Source: Methylobacterium sp. J-077
Lineage (GTDB): Bacteria; Pseudomonadota; Alphaproteobacteria; Rhizobiales; Beijerinckiaceae
DNA: 51,832 nt
Assembly: GCF_022829365.1 (NCBI RefSeq)
Contig: NZ_JAKSYJ010000210.1
Location: 1-51,832 of the forward strand
Direction: 5' to 3'
Shown here: positions 35,872 through 44,387 of the stretch, in pieces
How positions within the stretch are numbered: position 1 is the first letter of the stretch
Layout: each line of letters opens with the position of its first letter
Notes under the pieces: model-generated
What the model saw: the letters and a program-made list of their open reading frames with translations, nothing else
The model's database searches: none
What the model was told of the DNA's origin: nothing
Made by a program: the position numbers and the translations under genes

Positions 35872-37176
35872 TCAGCCGTAGATCGGGAACCGGCCGGTCA
35901 GCGCGTGGACGCGGCTCTTCACCGAAGCCTCGACCTCCGGATCGCCGGCCTCGCCCTTGGCCACCATCCCGTCCAGCACCTCGACGATGAAGCCGCCGAT
36001 CTGCTTGAACTCGGCGACGCCGAAGCCGCGCGAGGTGCCGGCCGGGGTGCCGAGCCGGATGCCCGAGGTGATCGTCGGCTTCTGGGTGTCGAACGGCACG
36101 CCGTTCTTGTTGCAGGTGATGTCGGCCCGGGACAGGGCGGCCTCGGCGGCCTTGCCGGTGAGGCCCTTCCGCTGCAGGTCGACCAGCATCAGGTGGTTGT
36201 CGGTGCCGCCCGAGGTGATGTCGTAGCCCCCCGACATCAGGGTGTCGGCGAGCGCCTTGGCGTTCTCCACCACCTGGCGGGCGTAGATCTTGAACTCGGG
36301 CTTGAGCGCCTCGCCGAAGGCCACGGCCTTGCCGGCGATCACATGCATCAGCGGGCCGCCCTGGAGGCCGGGGAAGATCGCCGAGTTGAACTTCTTGGCC
36401 AGCGCCTCGTCGTTGGTGAGGATCATGCCGCCGCGCGGGCCGCGGAGCGTCTTGTGGGTCGTGGTGGTGACCACGTGGGCGTGCGGGAACGGCGACGGAT
36501 GCACGCCGGCGGCGATCAGCCCGGCGAAGTGGGCGGCGTCGACCATGAAGTAGGCGCCGACGGAATCGGCGATCTCGCGGAACTTGGCGAAGTCCCAATG
36601 GCGCGGGTAGCCGGAGCCGCCGGCAATGATCACCTTGGGCTTGTGCTCCTCCGCGAGCGCGGCGACCTGCTCCATGTCGATGCGCTGGTCATCGCGGCGC
36701 ACCGTGTAGGAGACCGGCTTGAACCACTTGCCCGAGACGTTGGGCGGGGCGCCGTGGGTCAGGTGGCCGCCGGCCGCGAGGTCGAGGCCCAGGAAGGTGT
36801 CGCCGGGCTGCATCAGGGCCAGGAACACGCCCTGGTTGGCCTGCGAGCCCGAGTTCGGCTGCACGTTGGCGAAGCCGCAATCGAACAGGCGCTTGGCGCG
36901 CTCGATGGCGAGGTTCTCGGCGATGTCCACGAACTGGCAGCCGCCGTAGTAGCGCCGGCCCGGATAGCCTTCGGCGTACTTGTTGGTCAGCACCGAGCCC
37001 TGCGCCTCCAGCACGGCGCGGGAGACGATGTTCTCCGAGGCGATCAGCTCGATCTCGTGCTGCTGGCGGCCGAGTTCCTTCGACACCGCCTCGGCGATCT
37101 CGGGATCGGCCTCGGTCAGCGGGGCGGCGAAGAAGCTGTTCGAGAAGTGCTTGTCGGCGGCGGTACCGGCGCTCAT
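35872..37176 (-). CDS. glyA: serine hydroxymethyltransferase
   Basis: 434 aa. PLP lysine K242 in VVTTTTHKTLRGPRGGMI, the active-site segments IELIASENIVSRAVLEAQGS and YAEGYPGRRYYGGCQFVD, and the usual length identify GlyA. It interconverts serine and glycine with tetrahydrofolate one-carbon units; in serine-cycle methylotrophs it is a central assimilation enzyme, which fits the suggested organism. ATG 37176. The upstream region has a 16-bp palindrome at 37255-37270 and a hairpin at 37344-37366. Confidence 0.97.
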   Translation of the reverse strand: MSAGTAADKHFSNSFFAAPLTEADPEIAEAVSKELGRQQHEIELIASENIVSRAVLEAQGSVLTNKYAEGYPGRRYYGGCQFVDIAENLAIERAKRLFDCGFANVQPNSGSQANQGVFLALMQPGDTFLGLDLAAGGHLTHGAPPNVSGKWFKPVSYTVRRDDQRIDMEQVAALAEEHKPKVIIAGGSGYPRHWDFAKFREIADSVGAYFMVDAAHFAGLIAAGVHPSPFPHAHVVTTTTHKTLRGPRGGMILTNDEALAKKFNSAIFPGLQGGPLMHVIAGKAVAFGEALKPEFKIYARQVVENAKALADTLMSGGYDITSGGTDNHLMLVDLQRKGLTGKAAEAALSRADITCNKNGVPFDTQKPTITSGIRLGTPAGTSRGFGVAEFKQIGGFIVEVLDGMVAKGEAGDPEVEASVKSRVHALTGRFPIYG

Positions 37177-37254
37177 GGTCTGCCTCTGTTCTGATAGGGG
37201 CGGGGCCCGGCCTTTCGTCGGCGTGCACGGGCGGGCATTCGAGCGGGATTCCTA

Positions 37255-37270
37255 CACGGGCCGGCCCGTG
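37255..37270. promoter_or_regulatory. 16-bp perfect palindrome in the glyA promoter region
   Basis: CACGGGCCGGCCCGTG reads the same on both strands and lies about 80 nt upstream of glyA. It could be an operator or a leader hairpin. No bound factor is known from the sequence. Confidence 0.35.
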
Positions 37271-37343
37271 CCGCCAAGCACAGGCAATTTGGACGGGCGC
37301 AAAGAATTATTTGCCGCAGGGGCGCACCGATCCGATGGTGTGC

Positions 37344-37366
37344 GGTCGCCTTTCCGTAAGGCGACC
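37344..37366. promoter_or_regulatory. hairpin between glyA and the toxin-like gene
   Basis: GGTCGCCTT and AAGGCGACC form a 9-bp stem with a 5-nt loop. It lies near the point where base composition changes from GC-rich to AT-richer, 69 nt before the toxin-like gene. It may mark the left edge of an inserted segment or be a regulatory hairpin. Confidence 0.35.
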
Positions 37367-37434
37367 AAATCGCTCGACTCAAGGAAATAAATCATAGAAT
37401 AAAACATGAACAAAGTTCAGCGAGTCGCGTCGCC

Positions 37435-38070
37435 ATGTCGAGTGATGATCGAGATTGGGGCTTGGATTATCGCATCGCTGGCCTTCGGCTCAGCCTTGCG
37501 TTCGTTGCGCTGGGTATTCTCGAAATAAAAGCTGGCTTCAGGCAGGATCAACCGAGAGGCGATAAAGGCCGATGGTCCGGCGGCGGCGGATCGATCATTG
37601 TCACGCAAAAAGACAAGACTGGCGATCCACGGATCGATGCAAAAACAGACCAGATTCTCGATGTTTTGAAAGAAGTTATCGAAAGTAACGATCCCGGGCA
37701 GGGACCTCTTTATGACATCGAGATCCACACCAAGGCTGCTGCACGCATGCGAGAGCTCGATCTTCCTGGCATCGGGAAGCATGGCGTAGAACAGAGCTTC
37801 AGTGCCGGTGATACGGTGCGTTACGGATTTGATGGGAGCGTCCGGACAGATTTCATATACCGCAATGGCAGAACCAGCGCCGCTCCCATCCGAGCGATCT
37901 GGGATCTCAAGACTGGCCGAGCGAGACTGACGCCAAAACGGGTTCGCGAATTGAGAGATGCCGTTGGTGTGGACGACAGCGTTCCCGTCATCGAACTTCA
38001 TATCGATCGCGGCATCACAGTAAAAAATCACATTTTTTATAACTTTCTCATTGGGGTTGCGCGCGCATGA
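37435..38070 (+). CDS. putative nuclease toxin with PD-(D/E)XK-like residues
   Basis: 211 aa, AT-richer codons than neighbours. Residues 13-33 are hydrophobic (RIAGLRLSLAFVALGILEIK). A linker FRQDQPRGDKGRWSGGGG (35-52) follows, of the DQPRxDxGRW kind I recall from rhizobial phage-like and polymorphic-toxin proteins. The C-terminal part has E119 (HGVEQSF), D139 (VRTDFIYR) and D157-L-K159 (AIWDLKTGRARLTPKRVREL). The spacing E..D..DxK is that expected for a PD-(D/E)XK nuclease core. No signal peptide or secretion gene is nearby. The stop overlaps the next gene by 4 nt (ATGA). Toxin function is inferred; no family was confirmed. Confidence 0.6.
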   Translation: MSSDDRDWGLDYRIAGLRLSLAFVALGILEIKAGFRQDQPRGDKGRWSGGGGSIIVTQKDKTGDPRIDAKTDQILDVLKEVIESNDPGQGPLYDIEIHTKAAARMRELDLPGIGKHGVEQSFSAGDTVRYGFDGSVRTDFIYRNGRTSAAPIRAIWDLKTGRARLTPKRVRELRDAVGVDDSVPVIELHIDRGITVKNHIFYNFLIGVARA

Positions 38071-38516
38071 CCATGGAAGCCTACGCCTTATGCCAGCGAC
38101 CCATTTCCAGCATCCTGGAATGGCAGGCAGCCATCGATGCAATAGGATTCGATCTGACGCTGAAATCCGATCAGGTCCCGCCAGCCGTGTCCGGTCACTT
38201 CCCTGCCAGATGGCAGGGGCGTGAGGCTGGCTTCGAGTGCTCGGTCATTCCGTTCTCCGACGTGGCGGAGACCTACCCCGAAACAGATTTCGGAGGACCA
38301 TGGGCGTGCGTGTACGCCTTCTATTTCGCGACGTTCCCGGCCTGCGCGGGGACCTGGATCGCGATTGCCGCCGCCCTAAGGCTGTCGACGGGCGTCGCCT
38401 TCGACCCGCAAGAGGACAAGCTGCTGACCGCCGAGGCCGCAATCCGCTACGCTCATGAGGCAGTGGCCAGCATCGCGAGGCTCGAGGCGCAGTTCGGCAG
38501 AAACACGTCCCTCTGA
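38067..38516 (+). CDS. putative immunity protein of the nuclease toxin
   Basis: 149 aa, no signal peptide. It overlaps the toxin-like gene by 4 nt and is cotranscribed in the same direction. Features: a conserved-looking core FECSVIPFSDVAETYPETDF with many acids, aromatic-rich ACVYAFYFATF, and a helical end EAAIRYAHEAVASIARLEAQ. Immunity proteins are usually small, acidic and encoded right after their toxin, which fits. I do not recognise the family. ATG 38067; a second ATG 38073 follows. Confidence 0.5.
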   Translation: MTMEAYALCQRPISSILEWQAAIDAIGFDLTLKSDQVPPAVSGHFPARWQGREAGFECSVIPFSDVAETYPETDFGGPWACVYAFYFATFPACAGTWIAIAAALRLSTGVAFDPQEDKLLTAEAAIRYAHEAVASIARLEAQFGRNTSL

Positions 38517-38544
38517 GTCCGGATCGGGCACATGTCGCCCGCGT

Positions 38545-38856
38545 TCAGGAGACGAAATTCGTCTCGACCAGCACCGTCTCGGTCTCAAACGCGGCGGCAT
38601 GCCATGTCCCGGGCGGGAAGTGGAACACGCTGCCGGCGGAGAACGGCTTGCGGCCCTGCTCGGTCTCGAGGAACCCCGAGCCGGAGATCACCTGCACGAA
38701 CTGCTCGTGCGCGTGGCTGTGGCGCCCGGCTGAGGCACCCGCCGGGACCACGACCCGCACGAGGCTCGCCCCGGTGCCCGGGATCGTGCGCTTGGCGACG
38801 CCGTTGCCGGCCACACTCTCTTCGCGGCTGTCCCAGGCGGTCAGGTGATCGGTCAT
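38545..38856 (-). CDS. cupin-domain protein
   Basis: 103 aa, one cupin barrel. Cupin motif 1 is PAGASAGRHSHAHEQFVQVI followed by SGSGFLE (H, H, E metal ligands); motif 2 is GSVFHFPPGTWHAA (H). Single small cupins bind a metal and often a small organic ligand; function unknown. The ATG at 38856 is preceded by AAGGAG. Isolated on the minus strand, converging with the immunity-like gene. Confidence 0.85.
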   Translation of the reverse strand: MTDHLTAWDSREESVAGNGVAKRTIPGTGASLVRVVVPAGASAGRHSHAHEQFVQVISGSGFLETEQGRKPFSAGSVFHFPPGTWHAAAFETETVLVETNFVS

Positions 38857-38931
38857 CGCGCTGTCTCCTTCGCCGCAGGAGATGCGTCCCGGCTGCGCCG
38901 GGTCAACGGCCGTGGCCCCCTGGACCGTGCG

Positions 38932-39675
38932 TCAACCGGTCCCGCCCTCGGGCCCCCGGCCGCGCCGGGGTTTCGCCGGGCTCGGCTCGGGCTTCGGCGG
39001 GGTTTCCGCCTCGGGTTTTCCCGAGGACGGCCAGAAGGTCTCGAACAGCTCCTGCATCGCCCGGATGTTGTTGCCCTGGACCTCGGCGCCGGTGCGCAGC
39101 ATCTGCTCGATCATGGCGGAGCCGGCCTCGCCGGCTGTCTCGCCCGCGGATTTCGGGATGGGCTTCGGCGGCGGGGCCGGGGCCGCGGTGGCGCCGGGCA
39201 TGAACGCCTTGGCCATCTCGCCCCAGGCCGGGCCGAACGGGAACGCCACGGGGGCCGCCGCCGCCGGCCGCGCCTGCGCGGGCTCGGCCTGCGGCTGGTT
39301 GAGCATGACGTGGACGATGCTCGCCACCACGGCGCCCGCCATCATCGGCAGCATCTGGCGCAGCACCTGCGCGCCGACGCCGCTGCTGGCCGAGGCCTGG
39401 CGCAGCACCGCCTGCATCAACTGGGCCGAGCCGAACATCTGGGTCAGGGCTTCCAGGCCCTGGGGCGCGGCGGTGCGGGCGGCCTCCGGCATGCCGAACA
39501 TCCGGGCGAAGGCACTCGGGTCGAGGCCGGTGCCGCGCTGGAGCCCGAGGGTCAGGGCCGGCATCAAGGCCTCGAAGGCGCGGGCGGTCTGCTCGGGGGT
39601 GAGGCCGAATTGCTGGGCCATCGCCTGGATCCCGGCCTCGCCCTGGGCCTGGAACATCTCGAGCGGGTTGAACAT
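38932..39675 (-). CDS. DUF937-like protein
   Basis: 247 aa. N-terminal region of DUF937 type: QFGLTPEQTARAFEALMPAL, GLEALTQMFGSAQLMQAVLR. Two hydrophobic helices follow (QMLPMMAGAVVASIVHVMLN), then a long Ala/Pro-rich segment and a basic C terminus (KPRRGRGPEGG). Probably a membrane-associated or cytoplasmic helical protein. Function unknown. ATG 39675. Confidence 0.7.
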   Translation of the reverse strand: MFNPLEMFQAQGEAGIQAMAQQFGLTPEQTARAFEALMPALTLGLQRGTGLDPSAFARMFGMPEAARTAAPQGLEALTQMFGSAQLMQAVLRQASASSGVGAQVLRQMLPMMAGAVVASIVHVMLNQPQAEPAQARPAAAAPVAFPFGPAWGEMAKAFMPGATAAPAPPPKPIPKSAGETAGEAGSAMIEQMLRTGAEVQGNNIRAMQELFETFWPSSGKPEAETPPKPEPSPAKPRRGRGPEGGTG

Positions 39676-39820
39676 GACGCCTCGTCCCTGTCCCGGTCGG
39701 ACCGGCCGGGACGGGCCATCGTGACCGGTTGCGCGGCGAAATACCAGTTCCCGCGAGAGGAACTTGTGCTCAGCCGGGTCCGGCCCGGCGATCGGACGGG
39801 TATTGCGGACCGCGCCCGGT

Positions 39821-41269
39821 TCAGCTCACCGGCCCGGGATGGGGCTGCCCGGCGGGCAGGGGCGCGCCGCGCTGGGATGGCGCGCGGGCGCCCTCCGGCT
39901 CGCGCAGGCGCCGGCCCCGTGCTTCCAGCCGGTCGACGGTGCGGCGGGCGAGCAGGATGCCCATGAGGCCGAACACCAGGGAACCGAGGCCCATCCCGGC
40001 GATCACGCCGCGCGGCCCGTAGAGCGCAGCGCCGAGCATCGCGGGCGGCACGGTGCCCAGCGTCGCCCGGCCCCAGTTCAGCAGGGTCGAGCGGATCGGG
40101 AAGCCGAGGTTGTTGAAGGCGGCGTTGCCGAGGAACAGGAGCCCGTTGAAGAACCAGATCGCGCCGCCGGCCAGGCAGAAGAACCCGAACAGGTCGCGCG
40201 CCACGCCGTGCAGCCCGAACAGGGATGCCAGGGGCTCGCGGGCGAGCGCCAGGACGAGCCAGACCACGGCCACGTAGGCCAAGGTCACCCGGACCGCCTC
40301 GCGCAGCACCCCGCGCATCCGGTCGAACCGGCCCGCGCCCCAGTTCTGCGCCAGGATCGGGCCGATCGCCCCCGACAGGGCGAACAGGCCCCCGAAGGCC
40401 ACCGGCGTCAGCCGGTCGATCACCGCGGCGGACGCCACCGCGTCGGCCCCGTAGTCGGCAAAGAGGCGGGCCAGGAAGGCGCTCGCGACCGAGGGCGCGA
40501 GGTTGGTCAGCACCGCCGGTCCCGCCACCGACGCCAGCAGGGGCGCATCCGCGACCATGTCGGCGACCCGCGGCAGGCCGAGCAGCCCGTGCCGGGCGAC
40601 CCCGCGCAGGCCCACCGCCACGAAGGTCGCCCGCGCCACGCAGACCGTGATCGCCGCGCCCTCGACGCCGAGGCCGGCGCCGAAGATCAGCAGCGGGTCG
40701 AGGAACGCGGTGACGACGGCGCCGGCGAGCGTGACCATCATGGCCTGTCGCGCCTCGCCGACCGCCCGCAGCAGGCCGGTGAACAGCATGCCGGCCGCAA
40801 GCAGGAGGTTCGACGGCAGGGTGATGTGCAGGAACAGCTCGGCCACCCGCAGCGTCTCGCCGCTGGCGCCGATCAGGCTCAGCAACCGCTCCGACAGGGC
40901 GAAGATCAGCAGCGCGATGAGCGCGGCGGCGAGGCTCGCCAGCCCCAGCGCCGAGCTCGACAGCCGCCGCGCCCCCGCCCGGTCGCCCGCGCCGACCGCC
41001 TTGCCGACCAGCGCGCCGGCGGCGATCATCAGGCCGATATTCACCGCCGTGGCGAAGAACTGCACGATCGCCGCGAAGCCGATCGCCGCCGTGAGCTTCG
41101 GGTCGCCGAGCTTCGAGACGTAGAACAGCGACAGCAGGTCGACCACGAAGATCGCCATCAGCCCCACCGAGCCGGTGGCGGCCATCACGACCACGTGCCG
41201 GAGGATCGAGCCGCTGACGAACCGGCCCGCCTCGGCCGGGGGCAAGCCGTCAGGCATCGGGACCGTCAC
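39821..41269 (-). CDS. MATE family efflux transporter
   Basis: 482 aa with about 12 transmembrane helices. MATE features: the repeat-like halves beginning ATGSVGLMAIFVVDLLSLFY and AGPAVLTNLAPSVASAFLAR, IAAGALVGKAVGAGDRAGAR, and the pattern GPILAQNWGAGRFDRM. It exports drugs or metabolites using a Na+ or H+ gradient; substrate unknown. The GTG start at 41269 overlaps the antiporter stop (GTGA); ATG 41257 is an alternative. Confidence 0.9.
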   Translation of the reverse strand: MTVPMPDGLPPAEAGRFVSGSILRHVVVMAATGSVGLMAIFVVDLLSLFYVSKLGDPKLTAAIGFAAIVQFFATAVNIGLMIAAGALVGKAVGAGDRAGARRLSSSALGLASLAAALIALLIFALSERLLSLIGASGETLRVAELFLHITLPSNLLLAAGMLFTGLLRAVGEARQAMMVTLAGAVVTAFLDPLLIFGAGLGVEGAAITVCVARATFVAVGLRGVARHGLLGLPRVADMVADAPLLASVAGPAVLTNLAPSVASAFLARLFADYGADAVASAAVIDRLTPVAFGGLFALSGAIGPILAQNWGAGRFDRMRGVLREAVRVTLAYVAVVWLVLALAREPLASLFGLHGVARDLFGFFCLAGGAIWFFNGLLFLGNAAFNNLGFPIRSTLLNWGRATLGTVPPAMLGAALYGPRGVIAGMGLGSLVFGLMGILLARRTVDRLEARGRRLREPEGARAPSQRGAPLPAGQPHPGPVS

Positions 41270-43242
41270 GCATCCCGGGCGCTGCCTTCCGATTCCAGCT
41301 CGGGCTCCGGCTCGATCTCGCCCTCGGCCGCGTCGGGCTCCTGCGGGGCGAGGGCGGGCTTGTCCAGGAGCCGCTCGGCCGCCTCGCGCCGGTCGCTGCC
41401 GATCAGGTCGCGGGTCTCGGTGCTGAGCGCCCGGGCCGGCCGGACCGGCTCGGTCAGCGGTTCGGGCTTCAGCCCCGCCGCGGCGCCGCGCATCCAGCCG
41501 GCGCCCTCCGGCAGGGCGCCGGCCTGCTGCAGCACCAGGCGGGCGATGTCGCGCTTGCGCACGTCCTCGGCCCGGGCCGCGGCCACCTCCGGCGACAGGC
41601 CGAGCCCCTCCAGGGCCGCCCGCCCGAAGGCCAGGGCCGATTCCGCGGTCTCGCGGATCTGGTAATCGACGTCCCGGTTCATCAGCTCGACGGCGTGCAG
41701 GCGATCATAGGCGCGCACGAAGGTGCGGACGCTGGAGAATTCCTCGTGCACGATGTCGACGATCTTGAGCGCCCCGGCGCGGTCGTCCACGCAGATGCAG
41801 ACCAGCTCGACCCGGCCGATCCCGGCGGCGCGGAGCACGTCGAGCCGTGTGCCGTCGCCGTAATAGATCCGGAAGCCGAAGCGCGAGGCCGCGCGCAGCT
41901 GCTCCACGTCCTTGTCGATCACGGTGACCGGGATGCCCTCGGCCAGCAGCACCTGGGTCAGGACCTGCCCGAACCGGCCGAAGCCGATCACCAGCACCCT
42001 TGCCTCGCCGCTCTCGGCGAGCTCCGCGGAGGGCTCCGACACGTCGACCTGCTCGCGGGCGGTGCGGCGCTCGATCAGCTTGTCGAGGCCCTTGGCGGCG
42101 ATCGGGCCGATCAGCATGGTGAGCGCGGCCAGCGCCACCGCGAAGCGCGTCGCCGTGGGACCGGTGAGCCCGAGATCCTCCGCCTGGGGCAGCAGCACGA
42201 AGGCGAACTCGCCCGCCGGCGCCAGCACGGCCGCGCCGCGGAGCGCCCCGAGGGTGTCGGAGCCGAACAGCCGGAACAGGCCGGCGACCAGCGCGACCTT
42301 GAGCAGGATCGCCCCCAGTGTCGCCCCGAACAGCGCCGGCCAGACCTCCCGGACCAGGCCGCCGTCGATCGACATGCCGACGCTCATGAAGAACAGGCCG
42401 AGCAGCATGCCGCGGAACGGCTCGATCTCGGCCTCGAGCTGGTGGCGGAAGTTCGACTCGGCGAGCAGGATGCCGGCCAGGAACGCGCCCATCGCCATCG
42501 ACAGGCCGACCTGCTCCATCAGCAGGGCGGTGCCGAGCACCACCAGGAGCGCCGCCGCGGTCAGCACCTCGCGGGCGCCGCTGGCCGCCAGCAGCCGGAA
42601 GAACGGGTTGAGGCCGTAGCGGCCGACCAGCACCACGGCCAGGATCGCCGCCACCGCCTTGCCGGTGGAGATCGCCGCCGCCCCGAGCCAGGGGCCGCCG
42701 GTGCCGCCGCCCGCCGTGGCCAGCAGCGGCATCAGCGCCAGGATGCCGACCACCGACAGGTCCTGGAACAGCAGCACCGCGAAGGCCCGGCCCCCGTAGG
42801 CGCTGCCGAGGTCGCCCCGCTCCTCCAGGAGCTGCAGCGCCACCGCGGTGGCCGACAGGGCGAGCGCGATGCCGATCACCGCGGCCGCCCCGAGGCTGAG
42901 CCCGGCGGCCAGCCCGACGCCCCCCAGGACCAGCGCGCAGGCGACCAGCTGCGCCGCGCCGAGGCCGAAGATGTCCCGCCGCATCGAGACGAGCTGCGAC
43001 AGGTGCAATTCCAGCCCGACGATGAACAGCAGCAGCACCACGCCGATCTCGGCGACGCTCGCGGCGGTCTCGGGTTCGGCGATCAGCGACAGGCCGGACG
43101 GGCCGATCAGCACGCCGGCCACGAGGTAGCCGAGCACGGCGCTCTGACCGATCAGCCGGAACACAGGCACGCCGATCACCGCGGCCGCCAGGAAGGTCAG
43201 GACCGGCGGCAGGAAGCTCGCATGTTCGACGGGGCTCGCCAT
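41266..43242 (-). CDS. Kef-type monovalent cation:proton antiporter with RCK domain
   Basis: 658 aa. The first about 390 residues form the CPA2 membrane domain (LGYLVAGVLIGPSGLSLIAE, GVVLLLFIVGLELHLSQLVS, GMLLGLFFMSVGMSID). A TrkA-N/RCK domain follows with the Rossmann loop VLVIGFGRFGQVLTQVLL and IDKDVEQLRAASRFG. The acidic C-terminal tail is typical of KefB/KefC-like K+ exporters. It may protect against electrophiles or adjust pH. ATG 43242 is selected by the family N terminus MASPVEHASFLPPVL; upstream residues are shadow. Overlaps the MATE gene by 4 nt. Confidence 0.9.
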   Translation of the reverse strand: MASPVEHASFLPPVLTFLAAAVIGVPVFRLIGQSAVLGYLVAGVLIGPSGLSLIAEPETAASVAEIGVVLLLFIVGLELHLSQLVSMRRDIFGLGAAQLVACALVLGGVGLAAGLSLGAAAVIGIALALSATAVALQLLEERGDLGSAYGGRAFAVLLFQDLSVVGILALMPLLATAGGGTGGPWLGAAAISTGKAVAAILAVVLVGRYGLNPFFRLLAASGAREVLTAAALLVVLGTALLMEQVGLSMAMGAFLAGILLAESNFRHQLEAEIEPFRGMLLGLFFMSVGMSIDGGLVREVWPALFGATLGAILLKVALVAGLFRLFGSDTLGALRGAAVLAPAGEFAFVLLPQAEDLGLTGPTATRFAVALAALTMLIGPIAAKGLDKLIERRTAREQVDVSEPSAELAESGEARVLVIGFGRFGQVLTQVLLAEGIPVTVIDKDVEQLRAASRFGFRIYYGDGTRLDVLRAAGIGRVELVCICVDDRAGALKIVDIVHEEFSSVRTFVRAYDRLHAVELMNRDVDYQIRETAESALAFGRAALEGLGLSPEVAAARAEDVRKRDIARLVLQQAGALPEGAGWMRGAAAGLKPEPLTEPVRPARALSTETRDLIGSDRREAAERLLDKPALAPQEPDAAEGEIEPEPELESEGSARDA

Positions 43243-43447
43243 GCAGATCTTCTCGGCGGATGGCTTCGGGGTCTTGGGCTCCGGCTTAGCGTGCGCGGCG
43301 CCGCGATGCGAGATGCGCGAGGGTGCCGTTCGGCACAAGCGGGTTTTCGGGCCGATGGCGATTCAAGCCCGGACGGGGGCGCAATAGCATCATGAAAGTC
43401 GCAGACGGATCGGTCCGTTCAGCCCTCCGGTGGATCTACGTGCCGTG

Positions 43448-43462
43448 TACCAAAATATGGTA
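43448..43462. promoter_or_regulatory. candidate ParD operator
   Basis: TACCAAAATATGGTA, with 5-bp arms around an AT-rich centre, 23 nt upstream of the parD ATG. ParD-type antitoxins repress their own operon by binding such palindromes. GGGAGG lies 6 nt before the ATG. Confidence 0.5.
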
Positions 43463-43485
43463 GATCCTGGTATCGGGAGGCCGGC

Positions 43486-43731
43486 ATGGCAAAGAACACA
43501 TCCATCTCGCTCGGGGACCATTTCGCCGGGTTCATCGATCGCCAGGTCAACGACGGGCGCTACGGATCGGCCAGTGAGGTCGTCCGCGCAGGTCTGCGCC
43601 TGCTCGAAGAGCACGAGGTGAAGGCCGCCGCGCTTCGAGCCGCCCTGATCGCCGGGGAACAGTCCGGTCCCGCGGAGGAGCTGGACAGTCCCGCGTTCCT
43701 TCAGGAGATGCGGACCAAATATGGCCGCTAG
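43486..43731 (+). CDS. parD: ParD-family antitoxin
   Basis: 81 aa, intact. Starts with the ribbon-helix-helix segment AKNTSISLGDHFAGFIDRQV and the helix RYGSASEVVRAGLRLLEEHE, typical of ParD/CopG-like antitoxins. The C-terminal tail would wrap the ParE toxin. The last 11 nt overlap the start of the broken parE gene. Since its toxin is disrupted, it may now act as a solitary repressor or anti-addiction factor. Confidence 0.9.
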   Translation: MAKNTSISLGDHFAGFIDRQVNDGRYGSASEVVRAGLRLLEEHEVKAAALRAALIAGEQSGPAEELDSPAFLQEMRTKYGR

Positions 43732-43916
43732 CCCCCGCGCCCGGTTCACCCCCCTCGCGCGTGCCGACCTGGACGAGATCTGACGCTACACGTTCGGCCA
43801 GTGATCACCGGACCGGGCCGATCGCTACTGTCATGTTCTACCGGCAGACGGGTGCCGGGATCGATGTCATCCGCGTCCTTCATCGGCGCATGGACGTTTC
43901 GTCCCGCCTATCCTGA
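43721..43916 (+). pseudogene. parE: parE toxin remnant (two in-frame TGA codons, internal deletion and frameshift)
   Basis: Begins ATG-GCC-GCT and reads MAASPRARFTPLARADLDEI, a normal ParE N terminus. TGA then replaces what is Trp in ParE proteins at 43781-43783, and again at 43802-43804 (xRYTFGQxSPDRADRY). The C-terminal end of ParE is found shortly after in another frame: FYRQTGAGIDVIRVLHRRMD from about 43836 to the TGA at 43914. The middle third of the protein is missing. TGG-to-TGA changes are single G-to-A transitions. The toxin cannot be made as an intact protein. Confidence 0.88.
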
Positions 43917-44051
43917 GCGGATTGATCGCGACCAGCTGGATTTTCGACCTTCGTCAGTCGAGGGCGCGCATGGCGTTCAGCGGCTGTACCCGGCCGGTCG
44001 CGCCGCATGCCTACCAGCAAGCACCGACTCGCTTGAGCCTGTGGCATTGAT

Positions 44052-44077
44052 GCCATATGTCAAATGGGTCATATGAC
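44052..44077. promoter_or_regulatory. paired CATATG palindromes, candidate TumA operator
   Basis: GTCATATGAC is a perfect 10-bp palindrome at 44068-44077; a related copy GCCATATGTC sits at 44052-44061, with centres 16 bp apart. They lie directly upstream of the tumE remnant and could be the self-regulation site of the antitoxin. Confidence 0.45.
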
Positions 44078-44094
44078 AGGCGAGCCATTGAGTC

Positions 44095-44387
44095 GTGGCG
44101 GGCGCGACCTCCTATTTCGACGAGAAGCTCGTCTATCCGGACGGTGCGATCCTCCAGATCGGATATGGCAGGTGCCGCGACCGGTACGGGGCTCAACGCA
44201 CGGCTTCAAATATTCGCTGTTCTATGGACGACCCGGCCTCCGGATCGTCGCCTACGACAACGAGGCCGGAAAGGGCGATCACGTCCACCGCCTCGACGAC
44301 GAGACGGCTTACACGTTCGTATCCGTCGAACGGCTCGTCGCCGATTTTCTGGCCGAAGTCTCTCTCCTACGCGGAGGCGCATCATGA
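44095..44387 (+). pseudogene. tumE: TumE-type toxin, frameshifted
   Basis: The N-terminal part reads VAGATSYFDEKLVYPDGAIL followed by QI in the frame of GTG 44095. The rest of a TumE toxin, IWQVPRPVRGSTHGFKYSLF, then YDNEAGKGDHVHRLDD and FVSVERLVADFLAEV, is in the frame shifted by one base, from about 44157 to the TGA at 44385. Adding one base near 44155 restores one continuous reading frame. The remnant ends in a 4-nt overlap with the antitoxin gene, as in an intact tumE-tumA pair. A sequencing error is the alternative to true inactivation. Confidence 0.75.

Noticed and set aside
37406..37530. Short hydrophobic open frame overlapping the toxin-like gene in another frame
   Set aside because: It is only about 40 codons, shares DNA with the N terminus of the better supported 211-aa gene and has no clear ribosome binding site.
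43781..43804. Possible TGA-to-Trp recoding in parE
   Set aside because: TGA is the ordinary stop codon of many genes here and TGG is used for Trp throughout. The same gene also has a deletion and frameshift, so decay explains the TGA codons better.
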